This document shows, piece after piece, positions 9,109 to 17,600 of a stretch of DNA of 64,000 bases. This DNA is from Xanthomarina spongicola. GTDB lineage: Bacteria; Bacteroidota; Bacteroidia; Flavobacteriales; Flavobacteriaceae. The stretch covers positions 186,001 to 250,000 of the forward strand of contig NZ_QGGP01000001.1 in assembly GCF_003148645.1 (NCBI RefSeq), in the 5' to 3' direction. The position numbers were made by a program, and so were the translations under genes. Below the pieces are notes generated by a model. It saw only the letters and a program-made list of their open reading frames with translations, did not search any database and was not told the DNA's origin. Within the stretch, counting starts at the first letter, position 1; the number at the start of each line of letters is the position of its first letter.

Positions 9109-11457
9109 ATGAATAAAAGAGTCTCTTTATTATTTATTTTATTTATTCCTTTAATTTCTATAGCCCAAGATTATTCTGCGCTTTGGGATGGTTATTTTTC
9201 TTATCTAAATGTAAAAGATGTCTCAAAAGGAAATGGCAAAATATATGTAGCTGCTGAAAACGCTATTTTTACTTATGATTTAGAAACATCTGAATTAGAG
9301 ACGCTTACTACCATAAATGGTTTGTCTGGTGAAGAAATTTCAAAAATTTACTATAGTGAAGCATATGAATTATTAATAATAGGCTATGTAAATGGGCTTA
9401 TTGAAATTGCTTTAGATAATAATGAAAATATTTTAACTGTTGTAGATATCTTAGATAAACCAACCATACCTCCTACAGATAAAAAAATAAATCATTTTGA
9501 AGAATATAATGAGTTTGTTTACATATCAACAGACTATGGCATCTCAGTTTATGACTTGTCAAGACTTGAATTTGGTGATACTTATTTTATAGGTAGTGGA
9601 GGTTCACAAATAATTGTTAGACAAACTGCAGTCTCTGGAGACTATATTTATGCAGCCTGCATTAATAGTGGTGGTCTTAAAAGAGCTCTAGTTAATAGTA
9701 CAAATTTAATAGATTTTCAAGAATGGGAAATAATCAGTGGAGGGAATGTTGCAGCAGTAGAATCTACAGATGAAGGTGATGTATACACTGTTAAAGTAAA
9801 TAGAAAAGTTTATAGAGTAGTAGACACTAATTTAGAATTTTTAGTTCAAATCCCAGATCAAACAATAGATTTTAGAAATGTAAATAACAATCTATTTTTA
9901 ACTACAAAAAACGAATCTTATTTTTTTAATGGTGAGTTTGAACAAATAGACCTTATTCCTATACCAGTAGAATACCCTACTAAATTTTCGGCAACTACAA
10001 TGGATGGTGACTATATGTATATTGGTACAGAAGATTTTGGCCTCTTAAAAATAGCTTATTTTAATCATAATGATATTACTGAAATCCATCCAGATGGCCC
10101 ATTATTGAACAGCCCTTTTGCTATTCAAACAATTCCAAATAATCTTTGGGTAACATTTGGTGATTATTCTTTAACGTATAATTCATATCCAGAAAAAGAA
10201 AGAGGATTCAGTCATTTAAATAATGAAACTTGGATTAATATCCCGTACGATAGTGTTTTAGGTGCCAGAAATTTAAATAAAATTTCTGTTAACCCCTTCA
10301 ATAATCAACAGGTATTTATTAGTTCTTTTGAAGATGGTTTAATTGAAGTAAATAACGATTCGCCAACTATATTATACGATGAATCTAATAGTGGTTTGCA
10401 TTCTGCAATTCATCCCACAAACCCTAATTTTCGAAGTGTTAGGGTAAGTGCTTCAACTTTCGATTCAAGTGGTGTATTATGGACTATGACAGGAAGAGTT
10501 GCAGAACCATTAACTTCTTATGATCCTAATTCAGGTCAATGGGATAGTTTTGATTTTACTGATTTAATACCTGATGCCTTTGATGGGGAATGGGGTTATA
10601 GTGATATAGAAGTGGATAATAATGGCACGAAATGGATTGGAGCTTATAATAACGGACTAATTGGTTTTAACAATAATAATGGCATTCAATTAAAAAGCAT
10701 AAACACTGAAGAGCAAAACATGCCAACAACATTTGTTTCCTCAGTAGCAATTGATAAAAGGAATCAAATCTGGATTGGAACCATTAGTGGCTTAAGAGTG
10801 TTATATAATACATCAGCATTTTTTACAGATTCAGCCATTGAAGCACAACAAATTATTATTTTGGATGATGGTGTTCCAAAAGAACTCCTGTTTCAAACGT
10901 ACGTTTCAGACATAGAAGTAGATGGATCAAACAACAAATGGATAGGAACAATTGGAGCTGGATTATTTTATTTCTCCTCAGATGGACAACAAACTATATA
11001 TCATTTCACAAAAGACAATTCTCCACTCCCTACAAATAATGTAGTTGATGTTGCCTTAGATGATGCTACTGGTGTTGTATATATTGCTACTGACAAGGGA
11101 TTAGTTTCATATAATGCAGGTGGTTCGCAAACAGAGGTAACTTTAGAAAACGCTTTTATTTTTCCAAACCCTGTTAGGCCATCTTACGATATAAATAATA
11201 AAAAGGTGAAAATAAGAGGTATTACAGATAGCATGAATATTAAGATTACAGATATTGAAGGAAATCTTGTTGCTGAAGCTCAATCTAACACAAATTTACG
11301 CTATCAAGGCTATAATTTGGAAATAGATGGAGGAACTGCCTATTGGAATGGTAAAAATCTAGGGAACAATACTGTAGCTTCAGGAGTATATATGGTAATG
11401 TTGAATGATTTAGAAACTTTCGAGACTAAAGTTATTAAATTAATGGTAGTGAGGTAA
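9109..11457 (+). CDS. porZ: Type IX secretion system protein PorZ
   Basis: The 782-residue protein has a signal peptide (cleavage after LISIAQ), then opens DYSALWDGYFSYLNVKDVS, followed by two-component-regulator-type beta-propeller repeats (for example NKWIGTIGAGLFYFSSDG near residue 625 and the similar TKWIGAYNNGLIGF near 512). It ends with a beta-sandwich domain resembling a T9SS sorting domain (IFPNPVRPSYD to the C-terminal KVIKLMVVR). That layout, propellers plus a CTD-like end at about 780 residues, is that of PorZ, a surface component of the T9SS attachment complex that processes and anchors cargo. recO overlaps its stop codon by one base, so both share a message. Confidence 0.82.
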   Translation: MNKRVSLLFILFIPLISIAQDYSALWDGYFSYLNVKDVSKGNGKIYVAAENAIFTYDLETSELETLTTINGLSGEEISKIYYSEAYELLIIGYVNGLIEIALDNNENILTVVDILDKPTIPPTDKKINHFEEYNEFVYISTDYGISVYDLSRLEFGDTYFIGSGGSQIIVRQTAVSGDYIYAACINSGGLKRALVNSTNLIDFQEWEIISGGNVAAVESTDEGDVYTVKVNRKVYRVVDTNLEFLVQIPDQTIDFRNVNNNLFLTTKNESYFFNGEFEQIDLIPIPVEYPTKFSATTMDGDYMYIGTEDFGLLKIAYFNHNDITEIHPDGPLLNSPFAIQTIPNNLWVTFGDYSLTYNSYPEKERGFSHLNNETWINIPYDSVLGARNLNKISVNPFNNQQVFISSFEDGLIEVNNDSPTILYDESNSGLHSAIHPTNPNFRSVRVSASTFDSSGVLWTMTGRVAEPLTSYDPNSGQWDSFDFTDLIPDAFDGEWGYSDIEVDNNGTKWIGAYNNGLIGFNNNNGIQLKSINTEEQNMPTTFVSSVAIDKRNQIWIGTISGLRVLYNTSAFFTDSAIEAQQIIILDDGVPKELLFQTYVSDIEVDGSNNKWIGTIGAGLFYFSSDGQQTIYHFTKDNSPLPTNNVVDVALDDATGVVYIATDKGLVSYNAGGSQTEVTLENAFIFPNPVRPSYDINNKKVKIRGITDSMNIKITDIEGNLVAEAQSNTNLRYQGYNLEIDGGTAYWNGKNLGNNTVASGVYMVMLNDLETFETKVIKLMVVR

Positions 11458-12179
11458 TGCTAACTAATACAAACGCCATTGTTTTATCGAAAATAAAATA
11501 CAGAGATAACGACTTAATAATTAAATGTTATACTCAAAAATTTGGTCTTGTTAGTTATATCTTAAGAAATGTTTCCAATTCAAAAAAAGGAAATTCAAAA
11601 TCTGCTTATTTTCAATTATTATCTCAATTACAACTAGTTACATTACATAAGAAAAACAGATCTTTACAAAATATCAAAGAGGTTAGAACTCAATATTTAT
11701 ACACCAGTTTACAAACACATGTTATTAAAAATTCTATTGTGTTTTTTTTAGCCGAAACATTAACAAGTGCGTTAAAAGAAGAAGAGCCAAACGAACAACT
11801 CTATACATACTTAGAAACAACTCTTCAGTGGCTTGATACACATGATGAATATTCTAACTTTCACTTGCTCTTTTTGTTAAAACTCACAAAACATCTAGGG
11901 TTTTATCCAGAAATGGCCAAAAGCAGTGAGTTATATTTTAATTTAAGTGAAGGGACATTTGAAAAAGTAAAAAATAATATTTATTCTGTTTCAGGTGAAA
12001 ATATAATCCTCTTAAAACAGCTTTTAGGCACAAATTTTGATGAGTTAAACTCAATAAAAATAAACTCAAAACAAAGGCAATCTTTTTTAAAAATGATGCT
12101 AACGTATTTTGAGTTGCATCTTGATGGGTTTAGAAAACCTCAATCTATGCAGATTTTTAATCAAATATTTAATACATAG
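11457..12179 (+). CDS. recO: DNA repair protein RecO
   Basis: RecO promotes strand annealing and RecA loading in the RecFOR pathway. The N-terminal OB-fold start LTNTNAIVLSKIKYRDNDLIIKCYT, cited here in part, and the segment TQKFGLVSYILRNV near residue 27 are characteristic. Length is 240, usual for the family. The zinc-binding cysteines found in some RecO proteins are absent, as is common in this phylum. The ATG overlaps the porZ TAA (TAATG), and the TonB receptor gene starts 18 bp downstream. Confidence 0.9.
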   Translation: MLTNTNAIVLSKIKYRDNDLIIKCYTQKFGLVSYILRNVSNSKKGNSKSAYFQLLSQLQLVTLHKKNRSLQNIKEVRTQYLYTSLQTHVIKNSIVFFLAETLTSALKEEEPNEQLYTYLETTLQWLDTHDEYSNFHLLFLLKLTKHLGFYPEMAKSSELYFNLSEGTFEKVKNNIYSVSGENIILLKQLLGTNFDELNSIKINSKQRQSFLKMMLTYFELHLDGFRKPQSMQIFNQIFNT

Positions 12180-12197
12180 TTATTTAACCAACTGAGA

Positions 12198-14615
12198 ATG
12201 AAATTTATTTTATCATTTTTTGTTTGGATTTTTTTTGTTGGAACTATTCAAGCTCAAGAAATTCAAATTTTAGAACAAGAATCAAAGGAGCCCATTGCAG
12301 GAATTTCTATATATAATGCTTCTAGAACCAAATCAACTATTTCTGATTTTGATGGTAAAGCCGTTTTAGATAATTTTTCTGATTTCGAAACTATTTATTT
12401 TGAAGATTTGCTTCATTTAAAAATAGAATCAAATAAATCAAAAATAATCGAGAATAACCATATCGTATTATTAGAAGCTAAAATCGAAGGCTTAGATGAA
12501 GTGGTTATTTCGGCTTCTAAATTCGAACAAAGCAAACGAGATATTCCCCAAAAAATTATTAGTATTGATGCTAAAAAAATTCAATTAATAAACCCGCAAA
12601 CAAGTGCTGATTTATTAGAAAGCAGTGGAAATGTATATATTCAGAAAAGTCAGTTAGGAGGAGGAAGCCCTATGATTAGAGGTTTTTCAACTAACAGATT
12701 ACTAATTACAGTAGATGGTGTTAGAATGAATAATGCCATTTTTAGAAGTGGGAATCTGCAAAATGTTATTTCAATAGATCCGTTTACCATACAAAATACC
12801 GAAATTACTTTAGGAGCTGGTTCTGTTGTATATGGAAGTGATGCTATTGGTGGTGTTATGAGTTTTTATACTAAAAAACCTCAGCTATCTTATTCTAATA
12901 AAACTTATTTTAAAGCCAATGCAATTGCCAGATATGCTTCAGCAAATGAAGAAAAAACAGGTCATTTAGATTTGAATTTTGGGTTAAAAAAATGGGCTTT
13001 CTTATCAAGTGTTTCTTATTCTAATTTCAACGATTTAAGAATGGGAAGCCATGGTCCTGAAGATTATTTAAGACCGGAATATGTTGTATCTAACAATGGC
13101 GTAGATGAAATAGTCGCAAATTCAAATCCTAAAATACAAGTGCCAACTGGATTCAGCCAAATAAACTTATTACAGAAAGTGCGCTTTGAGCCTCAAGAGA
13201 ATTTAAGTTTCGATTTAGGGCTTTATTATTCAACAACATCAGATTATTCTAGATACGATAGGCTTATAAGGTATCGTGGTGATGAATTGCGTTCAGCCGA
13301 ATGGTATTATGGTCCACAGGAATGGTTTATGGGAAATATACAAATGACAAAAATTCGTAGTAATTCTAACTTATACGATAAAATTCAAACGACACTAGCA
13401 TATCAAAATTTTAAAGAAAGTAGAAACGATAGAAGTTATCAATCAAACTTAAAAGATATTAGAGAAGAAGCCGTAGATGCATTCTCTTTTAATGCAGATT
13501 TCGAAAAATTACTGTCAGCTAAAACCGAATTATTTTATGGAGTAGAATATGTTTATAACAAAGTAAAATCTAGAGGCGAGATATTAAATATTGAAACAAA
13601 TGAAACTGAACCAACTGTATCAAGATATCCAAATGGTTCAAATTGGCAGTCTGTTGCAGCCTATACGAGTGTAAAGTTCAAGCCAAGCGAAAAATTCATT
13701 CTTCAATCTGGTTTACGCTATAATTATATTTTCATGCACGCAGATTTTTCAGAAAACAATCTTTATCTCAATTTGCCATACAACGAAACCAATTTAAACT
13801 TTGGAGCACTTACTGGATCGGCTGGAATTAGCTGGATACCGAATAACATTATACAATGGAAATTTAACCTCTCTACGGCGTTTAGAGCACCAAATATAGA
13901 CGACATTGGTAAAGTTTTCGATTCAGAACCTGGTTCGGTTGTAGTTCCAAATCCAGATTTAAAGGCCGAATATGCTTATGGAGGCGAGCTAGGTTTGACC
14001 TTAAATTTCAACAATATCTTAGTAGTAGATTTAGCAACTTATTACACCTATTTAGATCAAGCATTAGTGAGAAAAGATTACAGCTTAAATGGCGAAACCG
14101 AAATTATCTACGATGGCGAATTGAGCAATGTTCAAGCTATTCAAAATGCTTCTGATGCTAGAATTTATGGCTTTGAAGCTGGAATTCATTTAAATTTTTC
14201 CAAACAGTTTAAATTAACGTCTCAATATAACGTTACAGGAGGAAAAGAAGAATACGAAAATGGTTCAGAAATCCCAGTAAGACATGTTTCTCCAAATTTT
14301 GGAAACACACATTTTATCTGGCAAAAAAACAAGTTCTTAGTCGATGCTTTTGCAGAGTATAATAACGAGTTATCTTTTTATCAATTAGCTCCTTCAGAAC
14401 AAGACAAGGATTATATGTATGCCTTAGATGAAAACGGAAATCCATACGCACCTTCTTGGTACACCTTGAATTTAAGAACTCAATACCAAATAACAAAGTC
14501 TGCTACTATTACTGCGAGCCTAGAGAATATTACAGACCAACGTTATAAGACCTATTCCTCTGGAATTGCTTCACCAGGAAGAAACTTCATTGTCTCGTTA
14601 ATGTATAGTTTATAA
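12198..14615 (+). CDS. TonB-dependent outer-membrane receptor, heme-receptor-like
   Basis: This 805-residue protein has a signal peptide (FVGTIQAQ), a short carboxypeptidase-D-like N-terminal domain (about residues 20-95, LEQESKEPIAGISIYNASRT), a plug domain with GGSPMIRGFSTNRLLITVDG near residue 155 written here in part (MIRGFSTNRLLITVDG), and a beta-barrel ending in aromatic RNFIVSLMYSL. TonB-energised uptake across the outer membrane is the family role. The plug and barrel look closest to heme/hemoglobin-type receptors, but no heme gene is nearby, so the ligand is open. It probably follows porZ-recO in one transcript. Confidence 0.85.
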   Translation: MKFILSFFVWIFFVGTIQAQEIQILEQESKEPIAGISIYNASRTKSTISDFDGKAVLDNFSDFETIYFEDLLHLKIESNKSKIIENNHIVLLEAKIEGLDEVVISASKFEQSKRDIPQKIISIDAKKIQLINPQTSADLLESSGNVYIQKSQLGGGSPMIRGFSTNRLLITVDGVRMNNAIFRSGNLQNVISIDPFTIQNTEITLGAGSVVYGSDAIGGVMSFYTKKPQLSYSNKTYFKANAIARYASANEEKTGHLDLNFGLKKWAFLSSVSYSNFNDLRMGSHGPEDYLRPEYVVSNNGVDEIVANSNPKIQVPTGFSQINLLQKVRFEPQENLSFDLGLYYSTTSDYSRYDRLIRYRGDELRSAEWYYGPQEWFMGNIQMTKIRSNSNLYDKIQTTLAYQNFKESRNDRSYQSNLKDIREEAVDAFSFNADFEKLLSAKTELFYGVEYVYNKVKSRGEILNIETNETEPTVSRYPNGSNWQSVAAYTSVKFKPSEKFILQSGLRYNYIFMHADFSENNLYLNLPYNETNLNFGALTGSAGISWIPNNIIQWKFNLSTAFRAPNIDDIGKVFDSEPGSVVVPNPDLKAEYAYGGELGLTLNFNNILVVDLATYYTYLDQALVRKDYSLNGETEIIYDGELSNVQAIQNASDARIYGFEAGIHLNFSKQFKLTSQYNVTGGKEEYENGSEIPVRHVSPNFGNTHFIWQKNKFLVDAFAEYNNELSFYQLAPSEQDKDYMYALDENGNPYAPSWYTLNLRTQYQITKSATITASLENITDQRYKTYSSGIASPGRNFIVSLMYSL

Positions 14616-14633
14616 AGTCTATTTAAAACAAAA

Positions 14634-14670
14634 AAAACCACTACAAGATGTCTGTAGTGGCCTTTTTATT
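14634..14670. terminator. Shared terminator between convergent genes
   Basis: CCACTACA pairs with TGTAGTGG around the loop AGATGTC-like spacer, with A-rich sequence before and a T-rich run after. It can serve both the TonB receptor gene and the convergent large T9SS gene. Confidence 0.75.
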
Positions 14671-14681
14671 GGCTTAAATCC

Positions 14682-17600
14682 TTACTTTCTTTTCACTGCC
14701 TTTTTACTAATAACCTGTCCATTAGTCAAGGTTATTTTGGCAATATAAGTTGCTTGACTTAAGTTAGAAAGATTATACGTTTCAGAATTACTGTTTCCTT
14801 TTAAATTGTAAATAGTTCTTCCTAATAGGTCGATTATTTCAATCTTTTTTATCTCATATTGATTAGGTACTTTAAATTGTACCTCGTCATTTTGATGTTC
14901 TATGATAGTCACACTATTCGCTGAAATTTCTTCTTCATTTATAGAAAGGGAAGAATCTCTAAATATTATTTCAAAACGATTGTTAAAATTTCCAGCATCA
15001 GAAACAAAAGAATATGGCGCTTCAATTAAATTATGTATAAATCCTAATTCATTATCTTTTAGATAAATGATTTGATTATCTGTTTCAAATAAACCATCAA
15101 TAAAAGCAATAGCAAAATGATAATTCCCTTGCTCAACTATGTTTACACCTAATGGAATAGCATCCGTATCATTAAAAGGTAATGAACGTCCTTGAATAAT
15201 AAATGGTGTTTCATCTATTAATGAATATAAATATTGATTGCTTGATACAGAAGTTATAGCATCATACATTCTATCACGCTCCATAGTTGCTCCATCCACA
15301 TAACCAACTAAAATTCTATTAGTCCCTTGAGTTTCTGAAACTAAATCTAACCAAATTCTATGTCTTTCTGCTGCATTATAACTAGGCTCCGTTGTTCTAT
15401 AAAACTGAGAATTATCAAAAGCCTTATTTCTCATTGAATTATTGAATTCAATATTAGTTGAAGCTGAATCATCTGTAGAGTTAGTACCATTTAACATATT
15501 TACCATAAAACTCTGTCCGGCTGCAATCGATATATTACCTGGTCCATTACCTGCACCAACAGCATTATAAGCTATGTAATCTGTAGCAGTATAATTGGAT
15601 CCAAAATCGTAATAAAATGGATCTTGGGTATATATTGGGTCGTTGCCATGTGTCCAAAAATGCACAAAACCATCTAATGCATTTTTATTTGGAATGTGGT
15701 CTAAAAATAAAAATACATCAACAGCAGAAGGATATGGATTTCCTATTAAATTCCAGTTATCATCAATATTGTCTTTATCTATTCCTCTTGAAACAGTAAC
15801 AGTTGTTAAGCCATTAAATGGGACACCTAGGAAATCTACTGTAAAGTTTAAATCTCCTGGATTAACAGGAGCTGCTTGACTTCCAAATCCTCTAACAATA
15901 TAACCAACTCCTGAATCCATATTTCCACTAGCAGGAATCCAGTTTCCTTGGGTCCCATTTGTGTTATTAAAAGTTGGATTCCAATTGTAAATATATTGTG
16001 TTGTTGAAATATTATTTACATCAAAATTACTTACAGGAGAAGACCAATACACATAATCTAAATTATCAACCGATGCTTTACGTTCCATATTGATATTTCC
16101 TGTGTTTACTCCTGAGTCATCAATTTGTACTAAAGAGCCATTATTTTCTATCATAAATGTACCATTATTGGTAACGTCAAAATTCACATTTACATAATCA
16201 TCACTCCTTACTATTAAAGTATTATCTGGATTTATAATTAAACTACAAGCATCAAAACTAGTTTGGCCATTTGTACCATCTCCAGTGTCATAATCATCAT
16301 TTATTATAGCGATAGTATCGATATCTGGTGTCGTAGGTGTCCAAACTGTTCCGTTCCAAGTGGTTCTATTCAATTCTATTTTTATTGCTTCACTTGCAGT
16401 AGAACAGCTACTTCCTTCGCTCACATCACAATAGAATTGATAATTTGTTTTAGTAAAAATATTATTTATAGTTAAAGTACTTTGACTAGCTGAATTTACT
16501 ACAACATAATCACCTCCAGTACTTATTGGATTCCACATATCATTTATACCATCATAGTAATACCATTGAAAAGTTAAATCATAAGAATCTGCAGAAAAGA
16601 TCCCTGTATAACCTTCAGTAGCATCAGCAGTAATTTCAAAAGTGTTACATGTAGTAGTTGGTGTGTCTAATAATATTGTTGGTGTACCACCTTCAAAATT
16701 TGGAGCTTGACCTGCACCAACACAGTAAGGGGATGAAGGGTAAATATCTGTAAATGACCAATCAGCTGAATTGTATGTAGCAACAGGTTTAGCTACACTT
16801 AAATCTCTTAAATAATGATAACCTACAATATTTGCAGTATGTAACTGATCAATGGTAATATAGCTACCTGAACCGTTATCTTTTCGTAATTCAACACCAT
16901 CATTGGCATTGAAACCAATAAATTCAGTTTCATAAGGTGTAGCGTAATCACTACAATTACTTCCGTTTATCCAAATACGGTAAATCTCTCCTGGTGCTAA
17001 GGTACCTGAAAGCGAATGCCATAAAGAGTAAGGAAAACTTCCAGTATTAGAGTAATCAGTACTTCTATAAAGTCTATATTCACTTAAATCTTTAATTTCT
17101 AAAGTACCATTAAAAACAGTAATCATTCCACCATTTCCCCAAGCACCACCTGAGCCATCTATGTTTTGATCTTCATCAAACAATTCATAAATAAATAAAT
17201 CAGTAGGAGGAGGTGTTATATTTGTCTGACAACTTAATTCTTGATCTATTACATTAAAAGGAAAAGCAGAGTCACAAACAATAGAATTAGTTTTAATAAT
17301 GATGCTGCCATCTATTGCATTATGAGGGATTTGTATAACTATTTCGTTGGTGTTTTGTGATATAGGAGTAAGCGTTGTTGAGTTAAAACTTACTGTAGCC
17401 GTTCCTAATTGACTACCAGAAATAGTTACATATGTTCCAATGGGTCCAGAAGATAGGTCAATACTAGTTGTTGTAGTCGGAGGTGTACAAGGTGTACAAT
17501 ACACTTTTACATCATCAAGATACCAACTATTAAATGTAGAGTTAAACCTAAAACGAACATTAGCAAAAGAAGCTAAGTTTACACCTGAGACATCTGTTAA